64,000 nt of DNA from Saccharopolyspora indica (GCF_027853965.1 NZ_JAQGLB010000011.1:213968-277967); one strand, 5' to 3'; positions 1 to 8,469 are shown, counted from the stretch's first letter. Translations and numbers: made by a program. The notes: generated from the letters alone by a model not told the origin.

Positions 1-429
1 GACATCATCGACCTCCAGCTCACGGTGCGTTCGCTGGCCGATGCCGACGAGCTCGCCGAACCGCTCGCGGAAGCGGGATTCCCGCGGATCCCGGAGATCA
101 CCGGCGACACGCCGCACGCCTTCGCCCCGGACCCGGAGCAGTGGGCGAAGCGGATCCACGTCTCGGCGGACCCGGCCCGCTACGCGAACCTCCACGTCCG
201 CCCGGACGGCAGCCCGAGCCAGCAGGTGGCCCTCCAGTTCCCGGCCTGGCTGCGAGCCGAGGAGACGGCCCGCGCCGAATACCTGGCCCTCAAGCGGGAA
301 GTGGCGAACGCGCACGCGAACGACCCGTCCCACGACGCCTACGCCGACGCCAAGGAACCCTGGTTCGCCAAGGCGCTCCCCGAAGCACGGGCCTGGGCGG
401 AGCGGACCGGCTGGACCCCCGGCGCGTGA
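1..429 (+). CDS. coaE: Dephospho-CoA kinase CoaE, C-terminal GrpB-domain fragment (5' end outside window)
   Basis: The reading frame is open from base 1 and ends at the TGA at 427-429, so only about 142 C-terminal residues are visible. They match a GrpB/UPF0157 domain: a DIIDLQLTVRS start, central RIHVSAD, QFPAWLRA, and a YLALKREVA helix before the WFAKAL end. Actinobacterial CoaE proteins, which phosphorylate dephospho-CoA in the last step of CoA synthesis, carry this domain as a C-terminal fusion. The kinase part would lie upstream and is not seen. The nearby DUF402 genes and uvrB reproduce the coaE-DUF402-uvrB order known from mycobacteria. A stand-alone GrpB protein is the alternative. 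Confidence 0.75.
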   Translation, partial: DIIDLQLTVRSLADADELAEPLAEAGFPRIPEITGDTPHAFAPDPEQWAKRIHVSADPARYANLHVRPDGSPSQQVALQFPAWLRAEETARAEYLALKREVANAHANDPSHDAYADAKEPWFAKALPEARAWAERTGWTPGA

Positions 430-430
430 A

Positions 431-466
431 CACCGGTGCCCCGCCTCGGGAGGCGGGGCACCGGTG
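431..466 (+). terminator. Strong hairpin terminator after coaE
   Basis: Perfect 16-bp arms (431-446 and 451-466, beginning CACCGGTGCC) enclose a CGGG tetraloop one base after the coaE stop codon. There is no long T run, as is common in GC-rich actinomycetes. It lies between convergent genes and could serve both. Confidence 0.8.
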
Positions 467-513
467 GTGGTGCGGGTGGGAACGAGGTCGGGGGCTACCC
501 GTCCCCACCCGGC

Positions 514-1269
514 TCAGGAGGCCGCGCGGAGGATTCGCGCGATCTCGGTGTAGCCGTCGGCTTCCGCGTGCTGGAGCGCCGTCACGCCGTTGCGGTCGCG
601 GATGTTCACGTCGGCACCTGCGTCCACGAGGATCTGCACCGACTGCTGGTAGCGCTCGCTGCCGTCGCCCAGGACCACCGCTTCCAGCAGCGCGGTCCAG
701 CCGAGGTCGTTGACGTGGTCGACGTCGATGCCGGTGCGCACCGCCGCCCGGATGTACTCCACGTGGCCGTGCTCGCCCGCCGGGATCAACGCGGTGCCGC
801 CGTAGCGGTTGGTCAGCGCGAAGTCCGGGTTCGCGGGCAGCAGCGCCTCCAGCATCCCGACGCTGCCGGTCACCCCGGTCACCAGGAAGGCGCTGTCCTC
901 GCGGTAGTCCTGGGCGTCCGGGTCGGCTCCGGCGGCGACCAGCTCGCGGGCCACGTCGACGTGGTCGGCGAGCGCGGCCAGCACCAACGGGGTGCGCTGG
1001 TCGTCGTCGCGGGACTCCACGTTCGCCCCGGCCGCCAGGGCCGCGCGGACCTGCGCGAGATCACCGGAATCCGCGGCCTCCAGCAGTTGCCGGTCGGCTT
1101 CCGGGTTCGGCTGCTGCGGGGGCGCGGGCTGCTGAGCGGCCTGCGGCTGCTCCACCGGCGGCGGGGGAGCCGGTGGCGCTGCCGGGGGCCGGGCCGGGGT
1201 GCAGGCGGCGAGCGCGAGTGCGGCGAACGCCCCGAGCGCCACGCGTCGGGTGAGCGCGGCTGTCCTCAT
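514..1269 (-). CDS. Ankyrin-repeat lipoprotein
   Basis: A 251-residue exported lipoprotein. The N-terminus is a lipoprotein signal with lipobox LAAC, giving a lipidated Cys23. A Pro/Ala/Gln-rich linker follows (about 24-58), then about five ankyrin-type repeats to the C-terminus (GDLAQVRAALAAGANV, HVDVARELVAAGADP, SVQILVDAGADVN). Ankyrin repeats mediate protein binding, so it probably acts as a binding module on the outer face of the membrane; the partner is unknown. The start at 1269 has GGAGG 6 nt upstream. A longer frame to 1365 has no such signal and would bury the signal peptide. Its leader is nearly identical to that of the next gene. Confidence 0.88.
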   Translation of the reverse strand: MRTAALTRRVALGAFAALALAACTPARPPAAPPAPPPPVEQPQAAQQPAPPQQPNPEADRQLLEAADSGDLAQVRAALAAGANVESRDDDQRTPLVLAALADHVDVARELVAAGADPDAQDYREDSAFLVTGVTGSVGMLEALLPANPDFALTNRYGGTALIPAGEHGHVEYIRAAVRTGIDVDHVNDLGWTALLEAVVLGDGSERYQQSVQILVDAGADVNIRDRNGVTALQHAEADGYTEIARILRAAS

Positions 1270-1291
1270 CGAATCCTCCAGTTCGGTGCTG

Positions 1292-1777
1292 TTACGGCAG
1301 TTCGGCTTCGACGGCTTCGAGCCCGGCGCGGGCGAACTCCTCGTCCAGGTCGCCGCTGGGCGCACCGGCGACGCCGATGCCGGCGATCGGGGAACCGGCG
1401 GTCACCGGGACACCGCCGCCCAGGAACGAGGTGCCCGGGATGTCGCGGAGCGCGGCGCCGTCCAGCTCCGAGGTGGGCTGGCCCCAGGCGACGGCGGTGA
1501 AGGCCTTGCGCTTGGCGGATTCACCGCTCTGCGGGCCAGCGCCGTCGCTGGTCAGCCTGATCCGCTCGTTGCCCGCGCGGTCCACGACGGACACGGTGAC
1601 GCGCTGGCCCTCGGCCTCGGCGGCGTCGAGTGCGGCCTGCGCGGCTCTGGTCGCGGTATCGGGGCTGAGCACCTGCGGTGCTCCGGCGGGCTGCGGTTCG
1701 TTCGGCGTGCAGGCGGCGAGCGCGAGCGCGGCGAACGCCCCGAGCGCCACGCGCTGGGCGAGCGCGGCTGTCCTCAT
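1292..1777 (-). CDS. HbpS/GlcG-like (DUF336) lipoprotein
   Basis: A 161-residue protein with a lipobox (LAAC, Cys23) followed by a complete GlcG/HbpS fold: an AAQAALDAAEAEGQRVTVSVVD N-terminal helix-strand, a KAFTAVAW helix, a GGGVPV turn, and a GAPSGDLDEEFARAGL C-terminal helix. HbpS of Streptomyces binds haem outside the cell and modulates the SenS sensor kinase. The same gene set lies next door here, so a redox or haem accessory role is likely. AGGAG precedes the ATG at 1777. It is a tandem duplicate of the following gene, differing mainly in being membrane-tethered. Confidence 0.85.
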   Translation of the reverse strand: MRTAALAQRVALGAFAALALAACTPNEPQPAGAPQVLSPDTATRAAQAALDAAEAEGQRVTVSVVDRAGNERIRLTSDGAGPQSGESAKRKAFTAVAWGQPTSELDGAALRDIPGTSFLGGGVPVTAGSPIAGIGVAGAPSGDLDEEFARAGLEAVEAELP

Positions 1778-1799
1778 CGGATTCTCCTGTTTCGGCGGG

Positions 1800-1826
1800 C
1801 CGGTCCCCGGTCGGGCCGGGGACCGG
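1800..1826 (-). terminator. Hairpin between the two hbpS paralogues
   Basis: Perfect 11-bp arms (1800-1810 and 1816-1826, CCGGTCCCCGG) enclose a five-base loop. They sit 10 bases past the stop of the upstream hbpS-like gene and before the start of the second. This suggests partly separate transcription of the two copies. Confidence 0.65.
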
Positions 1827-1835
1827 ATCGAGGTG

Positions 1836-2381
1836 CTACCGCAGTTCGGCCTGGATGGCGTTCAGCCCGGCGCGGGCGAACTCCTCGTCCAGGTCGCCGC
1901 TGGGCGCACCGGCGACGCCGATACCGGCGATCGGGGTGCCCGCGGCCACCGGGACACCGCCGCCCAGGAACAGGGTGCCCGGGATGTCGCGGAGGCTGGG
2001 GCCGTCGCCGCCCGCCTGCTTGCCCAGCTCCGAGGTGGCCCGGTTCCAGGCCACGGCGGTGAAGGCCTTGCGCTTGGCGGACTCGCCGCTCTGCGGGCCC
2101 GCGCCGTCGCCGGTCAGCCGCACCCGCTCGTTGCCCGCGCGGTCCACGATCGAGACGGTGACGCGCTGGCCCTTGGTCTCGGCGGCGTCGAGCGCGGCCT
2201 GCGCGGCCTTGGTCGCCGCGTCGATGCTGAGCACCGGCTGCTGGATGACCGCGGCGGGCGGGGTCGGGGCCTGCTGGTGGACCGGCTCGGCCTGCGCGAC
2301 GGTGAAGCCGGTGGCGCCGCCGAGGATGCCCAGTCCGACCAGGGTGCCGACGACTGCGCGGTTGCGGGTGGTGGATCGCAT
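1836..2381 (-). CDS. hbpS: HbpS-like extracellular haem/redox-sensing protein
   Basis: A 181-residue exported protein. A Sec signal with a hydrophobic stretch around residues 8-25 lacks a lipobox Cys, so it is probably released. The GlcG/HbpS domain follows, with KAFTAVAW, LGGGVPV and GAPSGDLDEEFARAGLN. In Streptomyces reticuli, HbpS interacts with SenS and controls its phosphorylation in response to haem and oxidative stress. The gene is divergent from a SenS-like kinase, as in that system. The ATG at 2381 is chosen because AAGGAG lies 10 nt upstream; a GTG at 2399 has no ribosome site. DNA identity to the neighbouring paralogue is high across the domain, pointing to a recent duplication. 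Confidence 0.88.
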   Translation of the reverse strand: MRSTTRNRAVVGTLVGLGILGGATGFTVAQAEPVHQQAPTPPAAVIQQPVLSIDAATKAAQAALDAAETKGQRVTVSIVDRAGNERVRLTGDGAGPQSGESAKRKAFTAVAWNRATSELGKQAGGDGPSLRDIPGTLFLGGGVPVAAGTPIAGIGVAGAPSGDLDEEFARAGLNAIQAELR

Positions 2382-2529
2382 CGGGGAGAACTCCTTCACT
2401 TCGGGTTCGGTGCTTCCAGCTTCGGCCGCGCAACCGCCCCGGGCGTCGTCGGAACGGATCGCCTCGGACGCCGGTGGGTGGAGCGCGGGTCAACCGATCC
2501 ATTGATGTGGCCGCGCCCGCAGCGGCATA

Positions 2530-2546
2530 CAGTTCGCCCGGAACTG
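2530..2546. promoter_or_regulatory. Candidate regulator-binding palindrome in the hbpS/senS divergent region
   Basis: CAGTTC and GAACTG form a perfect 6-bp inverted repeat with a five-base spacer. It overlaps a TACAGT -10-like box (2528-2533) upstream of the kinase gene. Position and symmetry suit an operator for the neighbouring NarL-type regulator. This is inference from symmetry only. Confidence 0.35.
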
Positions 2547-2565
2547 CTGTGACGAGGGGACCGCG

Positions 2566-3705
2566 TTGACCGAACGACCTGGCGGCTGGCTGTACCGCGC
2601 GATGCACGTGGGCTTCTTCGTGCTGCTCGCGTCCTCGGCATCGCGCTACGTCGCCGGGCACGGCCTGCAGGGCGTGACGCCGCTGCTGCTCGGGCTCTCG
2701 GCGGCGCTGGTGCTGATCTACGTCGCGGGCGTCGTGTGGTGGGAGCGCGCCGGTCAGCTGTGGCTCGCCGCCGTCGTCGGCGTCTGGTGCGCGCTGGTGC
2801 TGGTGGCGCCGAGCTTCAGCTGGTGCGCGGTGCCGCTGTTCTTCGTGTGCCTGCGGCTGCTGCGGCCGAAGCCGATGCTGGCGGCGGTCGTGCTGCTCAC
2901 CGGCACGGTGATCTTCGCGCAGCTGCGGTTGGCGCCGCGCTTCGAGGTCGTCGACGTGCTGGTCCCGCTGGCGGTGGCGGCGATGGCCACCGCGGTGTTC
3001 CTGCAGATCCGGCACGAGGGCGAGCGCCGCCAGCAGCTGATCGACCAGCTGGTCCGCACGCGCGGGGAGCTGGCCGAGGCGCAGCGCGAGGCGGGCATCA
3101 GCTGGGAGCGCGAGCGGCTGGCGCGGGAGATCCACGACACCATCGCCCAGGGCCTGTCGAGCATCCGGATGCTGTTGCAGGCGGCCGAGCGCGAAGGCGA
3201 CCGCAGCGAGCACGTGCGGCGGGCCGGAGCGGTCGCCGAGGACAGCCTCGCCGAAGCCCGCCGCTTCGTCCGGGGCCTGGCACCCGCGGCGCTGACGCGG
3301 CAGTCGCTGGCCGATGCGCTGCGCGAACTGGTCGCGCGCACGGCGGCGGAGACCGGCATCGAGGTCCGCTTCGAGGCGGTGGGCGAGCCGCTGGCGACCT
3401 CCGAGGACGTCGACGCGGCGCTGCTGCGGGTCGCTCAGGGCGCGCTGGCCAACGTGCGCGAGCACAGCGGGGCGGGCAAGGCCGGTGTCACGCTGTCCTA
3501 CCTGGCCGACGCGGTAGCGCTGGACGTGCGCGACGACGGGACCGGCTTCGACCCCGCGGCCCCGCGCTCCGGTGCTGACCGGGGCTACGGGCTGGGCGGG
3601 ATGCGGGCGCGGGTCGCGCAGCTCGGCGGTGAGCTCGTGGTGGAGAGCGGTCCCGGGGAGGGCACGGCGATCGCGGCGACCTTCCCGATAGGAGGGAACT
3701 CATGA
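2566..3705 (+). CDS. senS: SenS-like sensor histidine kinase (HisKA_3 family)
   Basis: A 379-residue membrane kinase. About five hydrophobic helices occupy residues 12-150, followed by a short coiled segment. The dimerisation/phosphoacceptor box LAREIHDTIAQG (His about 191) and a HATPase domain with N- and G-boxes (DDGTGFDP, GYGLGGMRARV) follow. This is the NarX/DesK-type layout of SenS, which senses through extracytoplasmic HbpS. The TTG start at 2566 is supported by GAGGGG five bases upstream; the next ATG would cut into the first helix. It overlaps the regulator gene by four bases (ATGA), so the pair is translationally coupled. Three divergent or adjacent features support the SenS assignment over a generic kinase. 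Confidence 0.9.
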   Translation: MTERPGGWLYRAMHVGFFVLLASSASRYVAGHGLQGVTPLLLGLSAALVLIYVAGVVWWERAGQLWLAAVVGVWCALVLVAPSFSWCAVPLFFVCLRLLRPKPMLAAVVLLTGTVIFAQLRLAPRFEVVDVLVPLAVAAMATAVFLQIRHEGERRQQLIDQLVRTRGELAEAQREAGISWERERLAREIHDTIAQGLSSIRMLLQAAEREGDRSEHVRRAGAVAEDSLAEARRFVRGLAPAALTRQSLADALRELVARTAAETGIEVRFEAVGEPLATSEDVDAALLRVAQGALANVREHSGAGKAGVTLSYLADAVALDVRDDGTGFDPAAPRSGADRGYGLGGMRARVAQLGGELVVESGPGEGTAIAATFPIGGNS

Positions 3706-4343
3706 CGGTGCGGGTGCTGGTGGTCGACGACCACCCGGTGGTGCGCGCGGGCATCTCGGCGCTGCTGGCCGGTGCGGAGGACATCGAGGTGGTCGGCGAG
3801 GCCTCGGCGGCGGCCGAAGCCGTGCAGCGGGCGGGCGCCTTCAAGCCGGACGTGGTGCTCATGGACCTCCAGCTCGGCGACGACGTGGGCGGCGTGGCGG
3901 CCACCCGGCAGCTGCTGGCGCTGCCCGAACCGCCGCACGTGCTGGTGCTGACCACCTACGACGCGGACACCGACATCAACCGCGCCATCGACGCGGGCGC
4001 CACCGGCTACCTGCTCAAGGCGGGGCCGCCGGAGGAGCTGTTCCAGGCGATCCGCGCCGCCGCGCAGGGCCGCACCGCGCTGTCCCCGGAGATCGCCAGC
4101 CGCCTGCTGCAGCGCAGCCGCACCCCGGAGGAGGCGCTGAGCGACCGCGAGGTCGAGATCCTGGAGCTGCTGGCGCACGGCCTGGGCAACCGGGACATGG
4201 CGCGCGAGCTGTTCATCAGCGAGGCCACGGTGAAGACGCACCTGGTGCACATCTACGCGAAGCTCGGCGTGGACAGCCGCATGGCGGCGGTGCGCGAAGC
4301 CGTCCGGCGGCGGCTGATCCGCTTCGACGACGCGCCGCGCTGA
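3702..4343 (+). CDS. senR: SenR-like NarL/LuxR-family response regulator
   Basis: A 213-residue regulator with a receiver domain: the acidic pair DDH near the N-terminus, phosphoacceptor Asp in VVLMDLQL (about 53), and Thr in VLTTYD. A C-terminal LuxR helix-turn-helix follows (LSDREVEILELLAHGLGNRDMA to TVKTHLVHIYAKLGV). It is the cognate partner of the overlapping kinase gene. In Streptomyces, SenR controls hbpS and a catalase-peroxidase gene; no catalase lies in this window, so target genes here are unknown apart from the probable hbpS region. Confidence 0.9.
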   Translation: MTVRVLVVDDHPVVRAGISALLAGAEDIEVVGEASAAAEAVQRAGAFKPDVVLMDLQLGDDVGGVAATRQLLALPEPPHVLVLTTYDADTDINRAIDAGATGYLLKAGPPEELFQAIRAAAQGRTALSPEIASRLLQRSRTPEEALSDREVEILELLAHGLGNRDMARELFISEATVKTHLVHIYAKLGVDSRMAAVREAVRRRLIRFDDAPR

Positions 4344-4456
4344 CTGCGGGTGCGTTCTCGCGAAGCGGTCAACACGTCAGGAGGAGATCCCACAGCCAGG
4401 CGGACGCTGAGGTTCCGCCACCTGCACCGCTGCGCAGAACGAGTCCGGAAGCAGTT

Positions 4457-4963
4457 TCACCAGATGTCGAAGATGCCGCGGTAGGCCAGCCACTGGTTGA
4501 GGTCGCGGTGGCGGCTGATCTCGTCGAGCGTCCGGTGCACCGTGTGCAGGGCGTAGTCGGCCTCGCTGAGGCGCAGCGCGCCGGTGGCGACGGCGGTGGC
4601 GAACTCGGCGGCGTGGGTGATCCGCGCGCGGCCGCGGTCCTGGATCTCCAGGCCGAGCAGCAGGTCGGTGGTCGTCCAGGAGCGGGTTTCGCGCTCGATG
4701 CGCACGGCGGTGAGGGTGCTCGGCCCCGGACGCGAGTGCCTGCTGCGCGGGCGGAACCGGGTCAGCCGGAGCCCGAGGTCGGGCAGCAGCCAGGTGATCT
4801 CGGCGGCGTGGTCCGCGGCCTCGGGGGTCGGGCATTCCACCGCCAGGCCCCACCGCTCGACGTGGCATACCTCGAGCTGGTGAACGAATCCCGAGGGATG
4901 CCTACGCTGCGAGCTGAACACGTCGATGACTTCAACCAATTGGGGAGAAATCGCAGCCGCCAC
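4457..4963 (-). CDS. DUF402-related protein, divergent paralogue
   Basis: A 168-residue protein that aligns along most of its length with the DUF402 protein encoded just upstream. Shared landmarks are TWLLPDLGLRLTRF, the paired strands and the C-terminal helices ending in NQWL. DUF402 includes metal-dependent nucleotide phosphohydrolases such as FomD. The acidic cluster kept in the paralogue (DFYLDVVD, DHYLDVEV, DIDEF) is replaced here by LTAVRIE, TDLLLGLE and THAAEF, so metal-dependent catalysis looks lost. The GTG start has no ribosome site but a TACTGT box 8 nt upstream. Function is unknown; a regulatory or binding role is possible. Confidence 0.7.
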   Translation of the reverse strand: MAAAISPQLVEVIDVFSSQRRHPSGFVHQLEVCHVERWGLAVECPTPEAADHAAEITWLLPDLGLRLTRFRPRSRHSRPGPSTLTAVRIERETRSWTTTDLLLGLEIQDRGRARITHAAEFATAVATGALRLSEADYALHTVHRTLDEISRHRDLNQWLAYRGIFDIW

Positions 4964-4971
4964 GGCGTCAG

Positions 4972-4977
4972 ACAGTA
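4972..4977 (-). promoter_or_regulatory. -10 box of probable leaderless transcript
   Basis: TACTGT on the minus strand ends 8 nt before the GTG at 4963. The gene has no purine-rich ribosome site, so transcription may start at or next to the start codon. Confidence 0.4.
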
Positions 4978-5068
4978 GCGGGAAAAATGCGGCTGAAGAT
5001 CAACGTCGGCGGGTTTTAACGTAACTTTTCAGTGCTCGTCGGATATCGATTCGCGCTGGCCACGGGCA

Positions 5069-5665
5069 TCACCGGGTTGGCGGTAGCCGTCGCTGACCGG
5101 GTACGGGATCCTCGACAGGTTGCCCACGCCACGACAGCTCGATCTCGTGCTCGCGAAGCCACTCGGCGAGGTCGTAGCCGTGCCGCGCGAGCCCGTCGAC
5201 CGCCGCGCAGGCGCGCTCCATCGCCCGCTGCGCGGTCGCCGCGTCCAGCAGCCCGGCGCGCACGGCGACCACGAACTCGTCGATGTCCAGCAGCTCCGCA
5301 CCGCTGCGGTTCCGGACCTCGACGTCCAGGTAGTGGTCGACGGTCCGCCACTGCCGGTCGCCCACCTCGACGTCCACCACGTCCAGGTAGAAGTCCAGGT
5401 CGCGCTCGTGGCCGGGGTGCCAGTCCCAGCGGGTCACGCGCAGCCCCAGCGCGGGCAGCAGCCAGGACTCCAGCGCGACGAAGGTCGGGTGGCCCGGCAT
5501 CGGGCGGGCGAGGTAGAGGCCGAAGGGCTCGCGGTGGAAGCGCCGCACGGCGCGCGAGTGGCCCTTGGGATCGGTGTTGGTGCCCGCGACCAGGTCGAAC
5601 ACCTCGACCTTCGGCGGGTGGACGGGCAGTCCGAGCTGCTCGGCGATCTCGCGCTGCGTGGTCAC
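5069..5665 (-). CDS. DUF402-domain protein (FomD-like phosphohydrolase family)
   Basis: A 198-residue protein whose middle carries the DUF402 core. LESWLLPALGLRVTRWDW is followed by DLDFYLDVVDVEV, DHYLDVEV and LLDIDEFV, whose Asp/Glu residues are the expected metal ligands. Helices ending in DLAEWLREHEIEL close the domain. Relatives hydrolyse nucleoside diphosphates or act as RNA-linked phosphohydrolases; the substrate here is not determinable. It occupies the place of the mycobacterial DUF402 gene between coaE and uvrB. The start is GTG at 5665, preceded 6 nt upstream by TACAGT and by no ribosome site. Confidence 0.82.
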   Translation of the reverse strand: MTTQREIAEQLGLPVHPPKVEVFDLVAGTNTDPKGHSRAVRRFHREPFGLYLARPMPGHPTFVALESWLLPALGLRVTRWDWHPGHERDLDFYLDVVDVEVGDRQWRTVDHYLDVEVRNRSGAELLDIDEFVVAVRAGLLDAATAQRAMERACAAVDGLARHGYDLAEWLREHEIELSWRGQPVEDPVPGQRRLPPTR

Positions 5666-5671
5666 AGTGCC

Positions 5672-5677
5672 ACTGTA
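5672..5677 (-). promoter_or_regulatory. -10 box of probable leaderless transcript
   Basis: TACAGT on the minus strand lies six bases before the GTG start at 5665 of the DUF402 gene, which lacks a Shine-Dalgarno sequence. Confidence 0.4.
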
Positions 5678-5681
5678 TGCG

Positions 5682-5714
5682 GCGGGCGCGACGTCCGAAG
5701 GTCGTCGCGCCCGC
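5682..5714 (-). terminator. Hairpin terminator after the SPW gene
   Basis: Perfect 11-bp arms (5682-5692 and 5704-5714, GCGGGCGCGAC) with an 11-base loop lie downstream of the minus-strand SPW gene stop and upstream of the DUF402 promoter. Confidence 0.65.
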
Positions 5715-5758
5715 TATCTCTCCACTACCTGAATACCGTCACCTCCGATCGGTCGGGG

Positions 5759-6190
5759 TCAGGTCGTCGCGCGGGTGGCGAAGGCCGGAGCCATCGTGCC
5801 GAGGCCCGCGAGAATCAGGACCGCGCCGCCGATCACGTTGCACAGCACGGTGCTCGTCGTCAGGACGGATCCGCTCATGATGAACACGGCTACGATCGTC
5901 CACACGCCCAGCACCGGAGATGTCCAGGCGATGCCGTGCGTGCGGTGGTAGGCCGCGGCGAACGAGATTCCGAGAACCGTGGCCGTCAGGCCGACGACCA
6001 GGTTGTTCAGCGCCAGCGACGGCGTCGTGGTGGCGAACCCGGTGATCCACGGCGACAACGCGACGAACAGGCCACCCAAAACGGTGAAGCCGTCCGCCAC
6101 CTGAGCGGTCGGAGTTTCGGATGCCCGCTCATAGCGCATGCGCATCTCGGTGAGATCCGGATGCCCAGCGATGGGTGCGCTGCTCGACAT
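5759..6190 (-). CDS. SPW-repeat integral membrane protein
   Basis: A 143-residue membrane protein with four hydrophobic helices. It contains LSPWITGF, the signature of the SPW repeat family, a small actinobacterial membrane family of unknown function. The second half (ISFAAAYHRTHGIAWTSPVLGVW) is a degenerate second repeat, with TSP in place of SPW. A roughly 30-residue polar cytoplasmic N-terminus precedes the first helix. GGAGGTGGT lies just upstream of the ATG at 6190. It is divergent from uvrB and monocistronic. Confidence 0.82.
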   Translation of the reverse strand: MSSSAPIAGHPDLTEMRMRYERASETPTAQVADGFTVLGGLFVALSPWITGFATTTPSLALNNLVVGLTATVLGISFAAAYHRTHGIAWTSPVLGVWTIVAVFIMSGSVLTTSTVLCNVIGGAVLILAGLGTMAPAFATRATT

Positions 6191-6284
6191 ACACCACCTC
6201 CAGGACTGGGGTGACGCAACCCATTATTCGCCCTGGCAGCGGTTCGGGCATCCCGTGACGCGACATGATGTCGGGGAGAGCTCG

Positions 6285-6290
6285 TACGCT
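6285..6290 (+). promoter_or_regulatory. -10 box of probable leaderless uvrB transcript
   Basis: TACGCT ends seven bases before the GTG at 6298. No Shine-Dalgarno sequence fits that start, and the earlier ATG at 6265 has none either. Confidence 0.35.
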
Positions 6291-6297
6291 GGGTCCC

Positions 6298-8454
6298 GTG
6301 GCATTCGCGACTGAGCACCCCGTACTGGCGCACTCCGAGTTCCGGCCGGTCAGCGACATCCCGCGGACCGACGGCCGGTTCCGGATGGTCAGCGACTACC
6401 AGCCGGCCGGCGACCAGCCCAAGGCCATCGAGGACCTGGAGCGCCGGATCAACTCCGGGGAGAAGGACGTGGTGCTGCTCGGTGCCACCGGTACCGGCAA
6501 GTCGGCGACCACGGCGTGGCTGGTCGAGCGCGTGCAGCGCCCCACGCTGGTGCTGGAGCCGAACAAGACGCTGGCCGCGCAGATGGCCAACGAGCTGCGC
6601 GGGTTCTTCCCGGACAACGCCGTGGAGTACTTCGTCAGCTACTACGACTACTACCAGCCCGAGGCCTACGTCCCGCAGACCGACACCTACATCGAGAAGG
6701 ACTCCTCGATCAACGAGGACGTCGAGCGGCTGCGCCACTCGGCCACCTCGAACCTGCTCAGCCGCCGCGACTGCGTGGTGGTCTCCTCGGTGTCGTGCAT
6801 CTACGGCCTGGGCACGCCGCAGTCGTACCTGGACCGGTCCATCCCGCTGGAGGTCGGCGGCGAGATCGACCGGGACGTGTTCCTGCGCGCGCTGGTGGAC
6901 GTCCAGTACAGCCGCAACGACATCGCCTTCGCCCGCGGCACCTTCCGGGTGCGCGGCGACACCGTGGAGATCATCCCCGCCTACGAGGAGCTGGCGGTGC
7001 GGGTGGAGTTCTTCGGCGACGAGATCGACCGGTTGCACTACCTGCACCCGATGACCGGTGAGATCGTGCGCGAGGTGCGGGAGCTGCGGATCTTCCCGGC
7101 GACGCACTACGTGGCCGGCCCGGACCGGATGGAGAAGGCCATCCACGGCATCGAGGCCGAGCTGGAGGAGCAGCTGGGCAAGCTGGAGAAGCAGAACAAG
7201 CTGCTGGAGGCCCAGCGGCTGCGGATGCGCACCCAGTACGACATCGAGATGATGCGCCAGGTCGGGTTCTGCTCCGGCATCGAGAACTACTCGCGGCACA
7301 TCGACGACCGCGCGGCCGGGACCGCACCGGCCACCCTGATCGACTACTTCCCGGACGACTTCCTGCTGATCATCGACGAGTCGCACGTGACGGTGCCGCA
7401 GATCGGCGGCATGTACGAGGGCGACGCCTCGCGCAAGCGGACCCTGGTCGAGCACGGCTTCCGGCTGCCCAGCGCGATGGACAACCGGCCGCTGACCTTC
7501 GAGGAGTTCTCCGACCGGATCGGCCAGACGGTGTACCTGTCGGCGACGCCGGGCCCCTACGAGATGGCGCAGGCGGGCGGCGAGTTCGTCGAGCAGGTGA
7601 TCCGCCCGACCGGGCTGATCGACCCCGAGGTGATCGTCAAGCCGACCGAGGGGCAGATCGACGACCTGGTGCACGAGATCCGGGAGCGCGCCGAGCGCGA
7701 CGAGCGGGTGCTGGTCACCACGCTGACCAAGAAGATGGCCGAGGACCTCACCGACTACCTGCTGGAACTGGGCATCCGGGTGCGCTACCTGCACTCCGAG
7801 GTGGACACGCTGCGGCGGGTCGAGCTGCTGCGGCAGCTGCGCCTGGGGGAGTACGACGTGCTGGTCGGCATCAACCTGCTGCGGGAGGGCCTGGACCTGC
7901 CGGAGGTCTCCCTGGTGTCCATCCTGGACGCCGACAAGGAGGGCTTCCTGCGCTCCGGCACCAGCCTGGTGCAGACGATCGGCCGCGCGGCGCGCAACGT
8001 CTCCGGCCAGGTGCACATGTACGCCGACCGGATCACCGACTCGATGCAGCACGCCATCGACGAGACCAACCGCCGCCGCGCCAAGCAGATCGCCTACAAC
8101 GAAGAGCGCGGCATCGACCCGCAGCCGCTGCGCAAGAAGATCGCCGACATCCTGGACCGGGTCTACACCGAGTCCGAGGACACCGAGGAGTCGGTGGCGG
8201 TGGGCGGTTCGGGCCGCAACGCCTCGCGCGGCAAGAAGCCGACCGGTGAGGCGGTGGCCAGCGCGGGCCTGCTGGAGGACCGCGACATCAAGTCGATGCC
8301 GCGCGCGGAGCTGGCGGACCTGGTCCAGCAGCTCAACGACCAGATGATGAACGCGGCCCGCGAGCTCCAGTTCGAACTGGCGGCCCGCCTGCGCGACGAG
8401 ATCCAGGACCTGAAGAAGGAGCTCCGGGGCATGGACGCGGCAGGCATCGAGTGA
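6298..8454 (+). CDS. uvrB: Excinuclease ABC subunit UvrB
   Basis: A UvrB of about 718 residues, full length. It carries Walker [14 protein letters not shown], the family hallmark [16 protein letters not shown] that forms the beta-hairpin clamp, Walker B IDESH, helicase motifs ([31 protein letters not shown]), and a C-terminal UVR motif ([28 protein letters not shown]) that binds UvrC. UvrB receives damage from UvrA and helps open the helix for dual incision in nucleotide excision repair. The GTG at 6298 gives a family-typical N-terminus; translation from ATG 6265 would add 11 residues without a ribosome site. Confidence 0.98.
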   Translation: MAFATEHPVLAHSEFRPVSDIPRTDGRFRMVSDYQPAGDQPKAIEDLERRINSGEKDVVLLGATGTGKSATTAWLVERVQRPTLVLEPNKTLAAQMANELRGFFPDNAVEYFVSYYDYYQPEAYVPQTDTYIEKDSSINEDVERLRHSATSNLLSRRDCVVVSSVSCIYGLGTPQSYLDRSIPLEVGGEIDRDVFLRALVDVQYSRNDIAFARGTFRVRGDTVEIIPAYEELAVRVEFFGDEIDRLHYLHPMTGEIVREVRELRIFPATHYVAGPDRMEKAIHGIEAELEEQLGKLEKQNKLLEAQRLRMRTQYDIEMMRQVGFCSGIENYSRHIDDRAAGTAPATLIDYFPDDFLLIIDESHVTVPQIGGMYEGDASRKRTLVEHGFRLPSAMDNRPLTFEEFSDRIGQTVYLSATPGPYEMAQAGGEFVEQVIRPTGLIDPEVIVKPTEGQIDDLVHEIRERAERDERVLVTTLTKKMAEDLTDYLLELGIRVRYLHSEVDTLRRVELLRQLRLGEYDVLVGINLLREGLDLPEVSLVSILDADKEGFLRSGTSLVQTIGRAARNVSGQVHMYADRITDSMQHAIDETNRRRAKQIAYNEERGIDPQPLRKKIADILDRVYTESEDTEESVAVGGSGRNASRGKKPTGEAVASAGLLEDRDIKSMPRAELADLVQQLNDQMMNAARELQFELAARLRDEIQDLKKELRGMDAAGIE

Positions 8455-8469
8455 TGGACGGGTGATGCG

